Of a stretch of 64,000 nucleotides of DNA, positions 27,903 to 37,486 are shown piece after piece. The stretch is from Phyllobacterium myrsinacearum (GTDB lineage: Bacteria; Pseudomonadota; Alphaproteobacteria; Rhizobiales; Rhizobiaceae), in the NCBI RefSeq assembly GCF_002980555.1, contig NZ_PVBT01000004.1:353677-417676 (forward strand). Direction: 5' to 3'. The position numbers and the translations under genes were made by a program. Below the pieces are notes generated by a model. The model did no database searches, was not told where the DNA came from, and saw only the letters and a list, made by a program, of their open reading frames with translations. Position 1 is the first letter of the stretch. Each line of letters begins with the position of its first letter.

Positions 27903-28453
27903 TGGAAGTCAGGCCTCTCGCCCTTGAGGGTGTTCTTGAGATTTTGCCGCCGAAGTTTGGCGACGACCGGGGCTTTTTCTCCGAAACCTACAATGCGGAG
28001 CGTTTTGACGCGGCCGGAATCACATTGCAGTTCGTGCAGGACAATCATTCGTTCTCCGCTGCAAAGGGCGTGTTGCGCGGCCTGCATTATCAGCTTCCGC
28101 CCCGCGCGCAGGACAAGCTGGTGCGCGTGGTCAAGGGCTCCATTCTCGATGTGGTCGTTGATATTCGCAAGAGTTCCCCGACGTTCGGAAAATGGGTTTC
28201 GCTCGAAGTTTCAGCAGCCAAGTGGAACCAGATCCTGGTGCCGAAGGGCTTTGCCCATGGTTTCGTCACTTTGGAAGAGAACACCGAGGTGATCTACAAG
28301 GTGACGGATTATTACTCGCCGCAACACGACCGCGGTATCCGCTTCGATGATCCTTCGATCGGCATTGACTGGCCGCTGGAGGCTTCCACGCTTCAGCTTT
28401 CCGACAAGGACCGCAAAGCGCCACTGCTTGACGGTTCGGACATTTTTCCCTGA
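27899..28453 (+). CDS. rmlC: dTDP-4-dehydrorhamnose 3,5-epimerase
   Basis: A 184-residue cupin-fold epimerase for the third step of dTDP-L-rhamnose synthesis. [11 protein letters not shown] at the N-terminus, [11 protein letters not shown] with the catalytic histidine, [11 protein letters not shown] and [11 protein letters not shown] are all intact. Two adjacent ATGs (27899 and 27902) overlap the rmlA stop; either could start. Followed 14 bases later by rmlB with its own AGGGAGAG ribosome site. Confidence 0.97.
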   Translation: MMEVRPLALEGVLEILPPKFGDDRGFFSETYNAERFDAAGITLQFVQDNHSFSAAKGVLRGLHYQLPPRAQDKLVRVVKGSILDVVVDIRKSSPTFGKWVSLEVSAAKWNQILVPKGFAHGFVTLEENTEVIYKVTDYYSPQHDRGIRFDDPSIGIDWPLEASTLQLSDKDRKAPLLDGSDIFP

Positions 28454-28467
28454 GGGAGAGGCTTTTT

Positions 28468-29544
28468 ATGAGAATTCTAGTCACTGGTGGTGCGGGCTTT
28501 ATCGGGTCGGCGGTCTGCCGCCATCTCGCGTCCAATCCCCGCAATCAGGTCGTCAACGTCGACAAGCTGACCTATGCGGGCAATCTCGCATCGCTTCGCC
28601 AGATCGAGAATTATCCCAATTACAGCTTCGTCGAGGCTGATATCTGCGATGACGCTGCGATTCTTGATGTTCTGCGCACGGAAAAGATCGAAGCAGTCAT
28701 GCATCTGGCGGCCGAGAGCCATGTGGATCGCTCCATTGACGGCCCTGCGGCGTTCATCGAGACCAATATCGTGGGTACATTCCGCATGCTGAATGCGGCG
28801 CTGGCCTATTGGCGCGATCTGCCTGAACCTGCCAAATCCGAATTCCGCTTTCACCACATTTCCACGGACGAGGTTTTCGGGGATCTGCCGTTCGACAGCG
28901 GCATCTTTACCGAAGAAACACCTTATGCACCGTCATCGCCCTATTCGGCTTCGAAGGCTGCTTCGGATCATCTGGTCCGCGCGTGGCATGAAACATATGG
29001 TCTGCCGGTGGTTCTGTCGAACTGCTCGAACAATTATGGTCCCTTCCATTTTCCGGAAAAACTCATCCCGCTTGTTATTCTCAACGCGCTCGATGAAAAG
29101 CCCTTGCCCGTCTACGGCGCAGGCGCAAATGTGCGCGACTGGCTGTTCGTCGAGGATCATGCGCGGGCATTGGAACTGGTGGTGACCAAAGGCAAGCCCG
29201 GCGAGAGCTACAATATCGGCGGGCGGGCGGAGCGCACCAATCTCAGCGTCGTCGAAACGATTTGCGATATTCTCGACAGCAAGCGTCCGCGCAAGGGCGG
29301 CGCGCGCTACCGGGATCTCATCACATTCGTGACCGACCGTCCCGGACATGACCGCCGCTACGCCATCGATGCGTCGAAGATCGAACGTGAACTTGGCTGG
29401 AAGCCGGCCGAAACCTTCGATACTGGTTTGGAACGGACGATACAATGGTATCTCGACAACACGTGGTGGTGGGAACCGATCCGCAGCGGAAGCTATGCGG
29501 GTGAACGGCTTGGTTCTGTCTCCCTGAAGAAGGGGACGGCATGA
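28468..29544 (+). CDS. rmlB: dTDP-glucose 4,6-dehydratase
   Basis: A 358-residue extended short-chain dehydrogenase for the second step. The NAD-binding motif [10 protein letters not shown] is at residues 7-16, with [11 protein letters not shown], the active-site [11 protein letters not shown] region, and the [12 protein letters not shown] catalytic tyrosine/lysine. [10 protein letters not shown] and [14 protein letters not shown] are family landmarks. The end overlaps rmlD by ATGA. Order A-C-B-D is one of the usual arrangements of this operon. Confidence 0.97.
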   Translation: MRILVTGGAGFIGSAVCRHLASNPRNQVVNVDKLTYAGNLASLRQIENYPNYSFVEADICDDAAILDVLRTEKIEAVMHLAAESHVDRSIDGPAAFIETNIVGTFRMLNAALAYWRDLPEPAKSEFRFHHISTDEVFGDLPFDSGIFTEETPYAPSSPYSASKAASDHLVRAWHETYGLPVVLSNCSNNYGPFHFPEKLIPLVILNALDEKPLPVYGAGANVRDWLFVEDHARALELVVTKGKPGESYNIGGRAERTNLSVVETICDILDSKRPRKGGARYRDLITFVTDRPGHDRRYAIDASKIERELGWKPAETFDTGLERTIQWYLDNTWWWEPIRSGSYAGERLGSVSLKKGTA

Positions 29545-30434
29545 AAATTGTCGTAACAGGCCGGGAAGGGCAGGTTGTCCGCAGTCTGGTGGAGCGCGCC
29601 AGCCTTTATCCTGACGTGACGCTCGTGACCCTCGGACGGCCGGATTTTGATCTGGCACGGCCGGATACCGTCTTCGATGCGATACACGCCGCAAAGCCCG
29701 ATCTCGTCGTATCTGCCGCGGCCTATACAGCCGTTGATCAGGCGGAGGATGAGCCTGAGTTGGCTTATGCCATCAATGCGGCCGGTGCCGAAGCTGTTGC
29801 CGCGGCTGCGGCGCGGGCCGGTGCCCCGGTTGTTCATCTTTCGACCGATTATGTGTTCGCTGGCGAAGGCGATACCCCCTATGCGGAAGATGATCCGACA
29901 GGGCCGCACGGCATTTACGGTCAGACCAAGCTGGCTGGCGAGGCTTTGGTCGCACGCGCCAATGGCAAACATCTCATCCTGCGCACGGCGTGGGTGTATA
30001 GCCCGTTCGGCAAGAATTTTGTCAAAACCATGCTGCATCTGGCCGCAAGCCGGGACAGCCTGTCGGTGGTATCCGATCAGTGGGGCAATCCGACGTCGGC
30101 CATCGATATTGCCGACGGCATCCTGCACGCCGCGAACCGCCTTCGTACGGACTCGCAATTCGATGCATTTGGGATCTATCACCTTGCGGGAACGGGCAGC
30201 ACGAACTGGAGCACTTTCGCCCGGGCGATCTTTCAGGCCAGCCGGGATGAACAGGGCCCGTTTGCCGAGGTGAAGGACATCCTGACATCGGACTATCCGA
30301 CGAAGGCACGGCGCCCGCTGAACTCGCGTCTCAGCACCGAAAAATTCCATGCCGTGTTCGGCTGGAAGGCGCCGTCCTGGGAGCAGTCTACCCTATCAAC
30401 GGTCAAACGGCTGTTGCAGCCAAGCGAGGGGTGA
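29541..30434 (+). CDS. rmlD: dTDP-4-dehydrorhamnose reductase
   Basis: A 297-residue NAD(P)H-dependent reductase, the last step to dTDP-L-rhamnose. [10 protein letters not shown] is the nucleotide-binding loop (with GREGQV rather than the more common GxxGQL), followed by [23 protein letters not shown] and YGQTKLAGE with the catalytic tyrosine and lysine. [18 protein letters not shown] and DQWGNPTSA are typical. It ends at a small GGGG-TGAG-CCCC hairpin and faces a convergent phosphohexomutase gene. Confidence 0.96.
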   Translation: MKIVVTGREGQVVRSLVERASLYPDVTLVTLGRPDFDLARPDTVFDAIHAAKPDLVVSAAAYTAVDQAEDEPELAYAINAAGAEAVAAAAARAGAPVVHLSTDYVFAGEGDTPYAEDDPTGPHGIYGQTKLAGEALVARANGKHLILRTAWVYSPFGKNFVKTMLHLAASRDSLSVVSDQWGNPTSAIDIADGILHAANRLRTDSQFDAFGIYHLAGTGSTNWSTFARAIFQASRDEQGPFAEVKDILTSDYPTKARRPLNSRLSTEKFHAVFGWKAPSWEQSTLSTVKRLLQPSEG

Positions 30435-30442
30435 GCCCCTGG

Positions 30443-31873
30443 TTATGAATGTGTGCCCAGCATTTCACGGGCACGCGCCAATCCCCAATCGAGCAGGTCT
30501 TCGGCGCGGCCAGCATCGGATGCCTCGGCATAACAGCGCAGCTCCGGCGCATTGCCTGAGGCCCGGTAGTGAACGACGTCGCCCGTCGAAAGGACGACGC
30601 GCACGCCGTCAATGGCGTCGCTTTCCCTGATCGCGCCGACCGGTGCGAAGAAGGCGTCGCGGTGAGCACCGTCAAGCAGGTCTTGCAGGAAGGGGCCGCT
30701 GGCCGTTGAAACAACATGCTCGAGCCGGCCGCTGCGCGTAAAGCGGGAGGGCAGATCCCGGAGCAGTGCTGACACCGGAACACCCTTGCCGGCTGCCATG
30801 CCGAGGACACTGAGGATCGGAAGCATGGCGTCGCGTGTGGGCAGCGCGTCCAATGTTCCGCCATTCATGGCCAGGGACGAACCCAGCAGCACCCCGCCAT
30901 TGGCTTCAAAGCCGACGATTCGCCGGAAGCCATCCCGGTGCGCCTGCTCCATGCCTTCGATCACATAGGGCGACCCGACGCGTGTCCGGTAGACTTTCGC
31001 GAAGAGCCCGCTCGATTCAATGGCCGTATTGGAGGTGACGGGCGTTACAACAGCATCGGCATCGAGGAAATGTGCCGTCAGGAGGCCCACACTGTCGCCG
31101 CGCAGAAAAACACCATTTTCATCGGCTATAAGCGGCCGGTCGGCATCGCCATCGGTGGAAACCAGCGCATCAAGCTTGTACTTTTCACAGGCCCCGGCGG
31201 CAAATGCGATGTCTTCGGGGCGCAGGGCTTCGGTGTCAACGGGCACGAATACGGTGGAATGCCCAAGCGCCACGGCATCGGCTCCGAGGCTGTGCAAGAT
31301 GGTGACGATGAGATCACCCGCAACGGAGCTGTGCTGATAAACGCCGATTCTCTTGCCGGCCAAAGCCTCGGGGCTCAAAACAGAGATGCTTCGCCTGATA
31401 TAGTCTTGCAGCGCATCGGGCACGATTGCCGCTTGCCCACCGGAGCCCGCCGGTTTTTTCGCCTCCAGGTCAAGGACGGCCAGGATGCCGGCTTCATCGG
31501 CCTTGTCGATCTCGCCATCGGGGCGGTAGAACTTCAGGCCATTCCGGTCGGCGGGAATATGGCTGCCGGTGACCATGATGGCCGGTGCTTTCAGGCTGAG
31601 AGCGCGAAAGGCCAGCGCCGGTGTCGGCAAGGGGCCGCAGTTTTCCACCTGTATTCCAAAGGCTTCTGCGGCCGCCATGCATGCGGCCGCCATCCGCGGA
31701 CTGCTGGAACGCAGATCATAGCCAACGAGCAAAGGACTGCCTGATGCAACGCCTTTGGCCGTTCGCATGTGGGTCAGGAATGCGAGCGTATAGGCTTTGC
31801 AGACCTCATCGGGGAGTTCGGTTACAAGGCCGCGAAGGCCGCTTGTGCCAAATTTCAGACTGCTCATCGTCAT
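30443..31873 (-). CDS. Phosphomannomutase/phosphoglucomutase family protein
   Basis: A 476-residue alpha-D-phosphohexomutase. The phosphoserine loop reads MVTGSHIPADRNGLKF, a TGSHIP variant seen in RfbK/ManB-like members, instead of TASHNP. The metal loop DGDADRP and sugar loop GFEANGG are intact, and the C-terminal phosphate-binding RASGNAPELR is present. Two ATGs (31873, 31867) are near the start. It could supply glucose-1-phosphate to RmlA or mannose-1-phosphate for GDP-mannose; its position beside rml favours surface sugar synthesis. Two CGATCG words 17 bases apart flank a TTGACT upstream. Confidence 0.88.
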   Translation of the reverse strand: MTMSSLKFGTSGLRGLVTELPDEVCKAYTLAFLTHMRTAKGVASGSPLLVGYDLRSSSPRMAAACMAAAEAFGIQVENCGPLPTPALAFRALSLKAPAIMVTGSHIPADRNGLKFYRPDGEIDKADEAGILAVLDLEAKKPAGSGGQAAIVPDALQDYIRRSISVLSPEALAGKRIGVYQHSSVAGDLIVTILHSLGADAVALGHSTVFVPVDTEALRPEDIAFAAGACEKYKLDALVSTDGDADRPLIADENGVFLRGDSVGLLTAHFLDADAVVTPVTSNTAIESSGLFAKVYRTRVGSPYVIEGMEQAHRDGFRRIVGFEANGGVLLGSSLAMNGGTLDALPTRDAMLPILSVLGMAAGKGVPVSALLRDLPSRFTRSGRLEHVVSTASGPFLQDLLDGAHRDAFFAPVGAIRESDAIDGVRVVLSTGDVVHYRASGNAPELRCYAEASDAGRAEDLLDWGLARAREMLGTHS

Positions 31874-31989
31874 GCCACAACCGCTGAAGGCGTTTCCGCA
31901 ATATGCTCCCGTAAGGTGTCAGCCGCGCACGATCGAAAGTCAACAGCGATCGATGTCTGAATATAGCGGGGGAGTGCCGATGGGAAAAG

Positions 31990-32063
31990 TGGCTGGGGAA
32001 CCTGGATTCGAACCAGGACTAACGGAGTCAGAGTCCGTGGGTCTACCGTTAACCTATTCCCCA
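31990..32063 (-). tRNA. tRNA-Gln (anticodon CUG)
   Basis: Read on the minus strand, 74 bases fold as a tRNA: acceptor TGGGGAA pairing with TTCCCCA, a D loop with GGTTAACGGTAGA, anticodon stem ACGGA/TCCGT holding loop CTCTGAC (anticodon CTG, reading CAG), and a T arm with GGTTCGAATCC. The 3' CCA is encoded (31990-31992). Confidence 0.96.
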
Positions 32064-32105
32064 ACAACCGCTTTTGAGCGGTGGCTGATTAAGCCGGTGC
32101 GGGGT

Positions 32106-32134
32106 CATATAGTCCAATTCGTTCAGGATGAAAA
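32106..32134 (-). promoter_or_regulatory. Putative sigma70-type promoter of tRNA-Gln
   Basis: On the minus strand TTTTCA (32129-32134) is followed after 17 bases by TATATG (32106-32111), about 40 bases before the tRNA. The hexamers are moderate matches. Confidence 0.4.
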
Positions 32135-32342
32135 CCCCTGTTGGGACGGTTTTTGCACTGCGCTGCATTTTATCTTCCGTACACGAATTTAAGGGGTGGA
32201 AATGCCCGGTTTACCGGTGGAACTTGTTGCCAGGCTACGAAAATGCCGGCGAAGCCATTTGGCCGCTGGCAATCCGGCACGCCGGGCCTATAACTGTCTC
32301 AATCAGTGATTTGCAACGCGCAGCGAAGAGAAAGCAGACGAG

Positions 32343-33968
32343 GTGGCGGACCGATCATCACCACTGGCCCCGTTCAGGCACGACACGTTCCGCATCATCT
32401 GGATCGCGAGCCTGGTCTCCAATTTCGGCTCGCTGATTCAGGCGGTGGGTGCCGCATGGATGATGACATCGATTTCTGATTCGGTGAACATGGTGGCGCT
32501 CGTGCAAGCCTCCACCGCACTGCCCATCATGATCTTTTCCCTGGTCTCCGGTGCGCTGGCGGACAATTTCGACCGGCGCAAGGTGATGCTGGTGGCACAG
32601 TGGTTCATGTTGGCCGTTTCTGCGCTGCTGACGGTTTTTGCCTATCTCGGACTCATCACCCCCTGGCTGCTCCTGGCATTCACCTTTCTGCTGGGCTGCG
32701 GGACGGCTCTCAACAATCCGTCCTGGCAGGCCTCGGTCGGCGACATGGTTCCCCGGGAGGATCTTCCCAATGCGGTGGCGCTGAACAGCATGGGCTTCAA
32801 CATCACGCGCAGTGTCGGCCCCGCCATTGGCGGTCTCATCGTCGCGGTTGCCGGTGCTGCGGCGACCTTCGCGGTCAACGCGGCAAGTTATTTCGCCGTG
32901 ATCTATGCCCTGATGCGCTGGCAGCCGCACATTGACCCGAGCCCCTTGCCGCGCGAATCGCTCGGCCGCGCCATCTCGGCGGGCCTGCGCTACGTCGCCA
33001 TGTCGCCCAATATCGGCAAGGTGGTCATTCGCGGCTTTGTCTTCGGTCTTTCAGCCAGTGCGATTCTGGCACTCCTGCCGCTCGTTGCCCGTGATCTCGT
33101 CCATGGCGGGCCTCTGACTTACGGTGTCATGCTCGGCTCGTTCGGCATCGGCGCCATAGGCGGGGCGCTCCTCAGTGCGCGCCTGCGCGAATTTCTCTCA
33201 AGTGAAGCCATCGTGCGCTATGCCTTTGCGGGATTTGCGGTCAGTGCTGTGGTGACGGCGATCAGCACATCGGTGTGGCCCACCAATATCGCCCTGCTGC
33301 TGGCCGGAGCCTGCTGGGTGCTTGCCCTCTCACTGTTCAATGTAACGGTGCAGCTGTCGACGCCGCGCTGGGTGGTGGGACGGGCCCTGTCGCTCTATCA
33401 GACGACGACATTTGCGGGTATTGCCGCAGGCAGCTGGCTGTGGGGTGCGGCGGCCGAACAATATGGGGCGGACAGGGCTCTGATCGCTTCCGGCGTACTC
33501 ATGCTGCTCGGCGCCGTGATTGGCCTGCGCTATGCCCTGCCGGAGTTCAAATCGCTCAATCTCGATCCGCTCAACCGGTTCAGTGAACCGCTGCTGGCGC
33601 TTGACCTGAAGCCGCGCAGCGGTCCGATTGTCATCATGATCGACTACGAGATCGCCGATGATGACATTCCCGAGTTTCTCGCGCTGATGTCAGACCGGCG
33701 GCGGGTGCGGATCCGCGATGGGGCGGGGCAATGGGCGCTGATGCGCGATCTTGAGAAACCGGAAATCTGGACTGAAACCTATCACACGCCCACATGGGTC
33801 GAATATGTCCGCCACAACCAGCGGCGTACACAGGCCGACGCGGCGGTAGGCGACCGGATCCGCGCGCTGCACCGGGGCGGCGAAATCCGGGTCCATCGCA
33901 TGATCGAGCGGCAAACAATCCTGCCGCACGATATCGCCGCACACAAGATGCCGATGGACATGCACTGA
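32343..33968 (+). CDS. MFS exporter (EntS/MFS_3 type) with C-terminal extension
   Basis: A 541-residue protein starting at a GTG. The first 400 residues form twelve helices with the EntS-like pattern: FRIIWIASLVSNFGSLIQAVGAAW, FSLVSGALADNFDRRKVML and LNSMGFNITRSVGPAIGG. After residue 410 comes a soluble domain of about 130 residues (IVIMIDYEIADDDIPEFLALM ... HDIAAHKMP), a tail regularly found on this MFS subgroup and resembling a small antibiotic-monooxygenase-like fold; its role is unknown. The 279-base gap upstream, between the tRNA and this gene, shows no other gene. Substrate unknown. Confidence 0.85.
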   Translation: MADRSSPLAPFRHDTFRIIWIASLVSNFGSLIQAVGAAWMMTSISDSVNMVALVQASTALPIMIFSLVSGALADNFDRRKVMLVAQWFMLAVSALLTVFAYLGLITPWLLLAFTFLLGCGTALNNPSWQASVGDMVPREDLPNAVALNSMGFNITRSVGPAIGGLIVAVAGAAATFAVNAASYFAVIYALMRWQPHIDPSPLPRESLGRAISAGLRYVAMSPNIGKVVIRGFVFGLSASAILALLPLVARDLVHGGPLTYGVMLGSFGIGAIGGALLSARLREFLSSEAIVRYAFAGFAVSAVVTAISTSVWPTNIALLLAGACWVLALSLFNVTVQLSTPRWVVGRALSLYQTTTFAGIAAGSWLWGAAAEQYGADRALIASGVLMLLGAVIGLRYALPEFKSLNLDPLNRFSEPLLALDLKPRSGPIVIMIDYEIADDDIPEFLALMSDRRRVRIRDGAGQWALMRDLEKPEIWTETYHTPTWVEYVRHNQRRTQADAAVGDRIRALHRGGEIRVHRMIERQTILPHDIAAHKMPMDMH

Positions 33969-33973
33969 CGGGA

Positions 33974-36280
33974 CTATTTCTTCCGAAGTGCATCCGCGAG
34001 CGCCGCGCCGAAAGCACCCTGTGTTGTTGATGTCTGTGGTTTTCCCTGCGCTGCCGGTTTCGGCTTGAAGCCGGTGCTGTCAGCCCTTTGCTCCCTTGGG
34101 GCAGGGGCACCACCATCCTTGCGCATGGTCAGGCTGATGCGGTTGCGCTTGACGTCGATATCCACAACGCGCACTTTCACCACATCCCCCGCCTTGACGA
34201 CCTCGTGTGCATCCTTGACGAAACGGTCTGCCAGTTGTGACAGGTGCACCAGTCCGTCCTGGTGCACGCCGATATCCACAAAGGCGCCGAAGGCAGCCAC
34301 ATTGGTGACCGTTCCTTCCAGCACCATTCCCGGCTTCAGATCCTTGATATTGTCGATACCATCGGCAAAGGCCGCGGTCTTGAACTGCGGCCGCGGATCG
34401 CGTCCGGGCTTTTCCAGTTCGGCGATGATGTCGCGAACCGTCGGCAGGCCGAATCGCTCGTCGACGAAAAGCCGCGGATCGAGCGCCTTCAGGGCTGCGC
34501 TGTCATTCATCAGCGAACGCACGTCACGGCCGCAGGCGCTGACAATCTTCTTGGCAACGCCATAGGCTTCCGGGTGAACCGCCGACGCGTCCAGCGGCTC
34601 GGAGCCGTCGGGAATACGCAGGAAGCCGGCACATTGTTCGAAGGCACGCGGCCCCAACCGCGCGACCTTCAGCAGGTCGCGGCGGGTTTTGAACGGACCG
34701 ACGTCGTTGCGGTAAGCGACCACGGCTTCCGCCAGCGAGGTTCCCAGACCCGAAATGCGGGCCAGCAGCGGTGCCGATGCCGTGTTGAGATCGACGCCAA
34801 CCGCATTCACCGCATCTTCGACAACACCGTCGAGCGAACGGGCGAGGCGATACTGGTCGACGTCGTGCTGGTACTGGCCGACACCGATGGATTTCGGTTC
34901 GATCTTGACGAGTTCCGCCAGCGGGTCCTGCAGACGCCGGGCGATGGAAACGGCGCCTCTGAGCGATACGTCGAGATCCGGGAATTCTGCAGCGGCCGTT
35001 GCCGATGCCGAATAAACCGACGCACCCGCCTCGCTGACGATCACCTTCAGCGGCTTGGGCGCGGGCATGTCGGCCAGCATGTCCGCGACAAGACGCTCTG
35101 TCTCGCGGCTGCCGGTCCCATTGCCGATGGCGATCAGCTCGATCTTGTGTTTGCCGGCCAGGCGCGCCAGTTCGGCCTGGGTTCCACGCAGATCATTGCG
35201 CGGCGGAAAGGGATAAACGGTCGTCGTGTCGAGCACTTTGCCGGTACCGTCGATGACAGCCACTTTCACGCCGGTGCGGATGCCGGGATCGAGGCCCATG
35301 GTCGCGCGCGATCCGGCCGGTGCTGCCAGCAGCAGGTCTTTCAGGTTGCGGGCAAATACGTGGATTGCCTCTTCCTCCGCCTTTTCACGCATCTGTGTCA
35401 TCAGGTCGATGGACAGGTTGAGCGACAGGCGCGCGCGCCAGGCCCAGCGGACGACGTCCATCAGCCAGCTGTCGGCGGCGGTTCCGCTCGGGGAAATTGC
35501 ATAGGCACCGGCGATCATGCGTTCCACCGGCTTCACCGGAGAGGTGTCGTCGGCATCGACTTCAATGTCGAGGGAAAGTACGTCTTCATTGCGCCCGCGC
35601 AGCATGGCGAGGGCGCGATGGCTGGGGATGGTTGCCCAGCGTTCGAAATGGTTGAAATAGTCGGAGAATTTTGCGCCCGCTTCCTGCTTGCCGTCTGCGA
35701 CCTTGGCGCGCAGAACGGCCTTATCCTTCATGTGGTTGCGCAGGCGGCCAACGAGATCGGCATTTTCCGAGAAGGTTTCGACCAGAATATCGCGGGCGCC
35801 ATCCAGCGCCGTCTTCACATCCGGTACATCCGCCGAAAGAAAGGTCTGCGCGAGTTCGGATGGAACAGTGCGCCGGTCGGCGAGAATCGTTTCAGCCAGC
35901 GGCCCCAATCCGCGTTCACGGGCAATTTCGGCCCGCGTGCGCCGCTTGGGTTTGTAGGGCAGATAAATGTCCTCAAGCTCGGCCTTGGTGGCGGACCCCA
36001 GAATCTTGGTTTCCAGCTCGTCGGTCAGCTTGCCCTGGCTGCGGATCGACTCGATGATGGTATCGCGCCGGGCGTCGAGTTCGCGCAGGTAGATGAGCCG
36101 TTCGTCGAGAAGCCGCAGCTGCGTATCGTCAAGCCCGCCCGTCACCTCTTTGCGGTAGCGGGCAACGAACGGAACGGTCGCGCCGCCGTCCAGCAGTTCA
36201 ATCGCCGCATTGGCCTGTTCCGGCCTGGCGTTGATCTCGGTGGCAATGATACGCGCAATACGGGCAGTTGTGGCAGTCAT
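33974..36280 (-). CDS. tex: Tex transcription accessory / RNA-binding protein
   Basis: A 768-residue cytoplasmic protein. The N-terminal helical domain has [19 protein letters not shown], the YqgF-like domain [16 protein letters not shown] follows near residue 330, two helix-hairpin-helix motifs come next ([34 protein letters not shown]), and an S1 RNA-binding domain is at about 648-718 ([29 protein letters not shown]), before a basic Pro/Ala tail. This is the standard Tex order and length. It binds nucleic acid and helps transcript handling under stress. It is convergent with the MFS gene, with only 5 bases between them. Confidence 0.95.
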   Translation of the reverse strand: MTATTARIARIIATEINARPEQANAAIELLDGGATVPFVARYRKEVTGGLDDTQLRLLDERLIYLRELDARRDTIIESIRSQGKLTDELETKILGSATKAELEDIYLPYKPKRRTRAEIARERGLGPLAETILADRRTVPSELAQTFLSADVPDVKTALDGARDILVETFSENADLVGRLRNHMKDKAVLRAKVADGKQEAGAKFSDYFNHFERWATIPSHRALAMLRGRNEDVLSLDIEVDADDTSPVKPVERMIAGAYAISPSGTAADSWLMDVVRWAWRARLSLNLSIDLMTQMREKAEEEAIHVFARNLKDLLLAAPAGSRATMGLDPGIRTGVKVAVIDGTGKVLDTTTVYPFPPRNDLRGTQAELARLAGKHKIELIAIGNGTGSRETERLVADMLADMPAPKPLKVIVSEAGASVYSASATAAAEFPDLDVSLRGAVSIARRLQDPLAELVKIEPKSIGVGQYQHDVDQYRLARSLDGVVEDAVNAVGVDLNTASAPLLARISGLGTSLAEAVVAYRNDVGPFKTRRDLLKVARLGPRAFEQCAGFLRIPDGSEPLDASAVHPEAYGVAKKIVSACGRDVRSLMNDSAALKALDPRLFVDERFGLPTVRDIIAELEKPGRDPRPQFKTAAFADGIDNIKDLKPGMVLEGTVTNVAAFGAFVDIGVHQDGLVHLSQLADRFVKDAHEVVKAGDVVKVRVVDIDVKRNRISLTMRKDGGAPAPREQRADSTGFKPKPAAQGKPQTSTTQGAFGAALADALRKK

Positions 36281-36454
36281 ACTGGTCTCATCAAACTTGA
36301 TCGGACGGCGACCATAGGGCTGCCGGGATCAATCGGCAATCGTCTGATCCGCCGGTTTTTCAGGCGTTCCACGAAAAACACCATGCTTTCCCCGGCTTGA
36401 CCTGTCCGATGAAACGTTTCCTTATCGCCTGACCCTTCTGCTGATTCAGCCAAT

Positions 36455-37387
36455 ATGGATAATGCGACGATGCCGGCAAACATGAAGCCAAGGATTCTGT
36501 GCGTTGGTGCCCTGACAATGGACACCATCTTCCGGCTGGATACCCTGCCGCCCGGTCCCGGCAAGTTCATCCCGCAGGAGGCCGTCGAGATCGCGGCAGG
36601 CATGGCATCGAGCCAGGCGGCAACCATTGCAAGGCTGGGCGGCAGCGCCTTTCTCTGGGCGTCGGCGGGGCTGGACCATGTCGGCGATCGGGTGGTCGCA
36701 GAGCTGGCGGAGGAGGGGGTCGACTGCACCTTTGTCCGCCGCATCCAGGGTGCGCGGTCGGCTTTTTCCTCGATCTTTGTCGACAGGACGGGCGAGCGCA
36801 TGATCGTGCCCTTCTATGACAAGACCCTGTTGAGTGCGCCGGAACAGATCCCGCCCATCGAAGACGGCGCGTTCGATGTGGTCATGACCGACGTTCGCTG
36901 GCCGCTGGCTGCCGCCGCTGCGCTCAGGGCGGCGCGCGAGACCGGCATTCATGGCGTGCTCGATGCCGATGTTGCGCCACTGGAAACACTTGAACGGCTG
37001 CTGCCGCTTGCATCGCATATCGTCGCCTCGGAACCGGCAGCCGAAATCATCACCGGTGAGGCGGATATAGAGCGCGCCGTCATTGCTCTGGCGGCCCGGT
37101 ATCGCGGTTTTGTCGCCGTCACCGGCGGCGGCAAGGGCTGCTACTGGTCGGAGGGCGACGCGGGGATCGTGCACCATATGCCGGCATTTCCGGTCAATGC
37201 GGTGGATACGCTGGCCGCCGGGGATGTGTTTCACGGCGCTTTCGCATTGGCGCTGGCGGAGGGGCATGGCATGGAAGCGATCATGCGTTTTGCCAGTGCA
37301 GCGGCGGCAATCAAATGCACCCGGTTTGGCGGGCGGGCGGGTGCGCCGACACGCGACGAAGTCGAGCACTTGCTCTTCAATTCATAA
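36455..37387 (+). CDS. PfkB-family carbohydrate kinase (YihV-like subgroup)
   Basis: A ribokinase-fold sugar kinase of 301-310 residues; ATGs at 36455, 36470 and 36482 are possible and family alignment favours MKPRILCVGALTMD. Substrate-side features are PPGPGKFIP and GGSAFLWASAGLDHVGDRV. The end resembles sulfofructose kinase YihV (VLDADVAP, VFHGAFALALAEG, IKCTRFGGRAG). The usual DTxGAGD anion-hole motif reads DTLAAGD: the catalytic aspartate is kept but the first glycine is alanine. No other sulfoglycolytic genes are present, so the substrate is open; a 2-keto-3-deoxy acid or ketose is plausible from the neighbours. Confidence 0.82.
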   Translation: MDNATMPANMKPRILCVGALTMDTIFRLDTLPPGPGKFIPQEAVEIAAGMASSQAATIARLGGSAFLWASAGLDHVGDRVVAELAEEGVDCTFVRRIQGARSAFSSIFVDRTGERMIVPFYDKTLLSAPEQIPPIEDGAFDVVMTDVRWPLAAAAALRAARETGIHGVLDADVAPLETLERLLPLASHIVASEPAAEIITGEADIERAVIALAARYRGFVAVTGGGKGCYWSEGDAGIVHHMPAFPVNAVDTLAAGDVFHGAFALALAEGHGMEAIMRFASAAAAIKCTRFGGRAGAPTRDEVEHLLFNS

Positions 37388-37427
37388 CATTTGTATCCAC
37401 GCCCGCAAAAATGTATGTGACAGCGTG

Positions 37428-37456
37428 TTGACTATCAACTAACATGTTAGTAGTCT
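37428..37456 (+). promoter_or_regulatory. Promoter with a 14-bp perfect palindrome in its spacer
   Basis: TTGACT (37428-37433) and TAGTCT (37451-37456) are 17 bases apart, and the perfect palindrome ACTAACATGTTAGT (37438-37451) fills the spacer. This layout fits direct repression, most likely by the GntR protein encoded at 38414 in the same operon. Confidence 0.5.
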
Positions 37457-37486
37457 TCATGTATTGAGAGGGTGGGAGGAAAATCA

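Noticed and set aside
34244-36400. A 718-codon open frame antisense to tex
   Set aside because: It is a by-product of GC-rich codon use in tex; the translation is Arg/Gly/His-rich with no domain, while tex is intact over the same bases.
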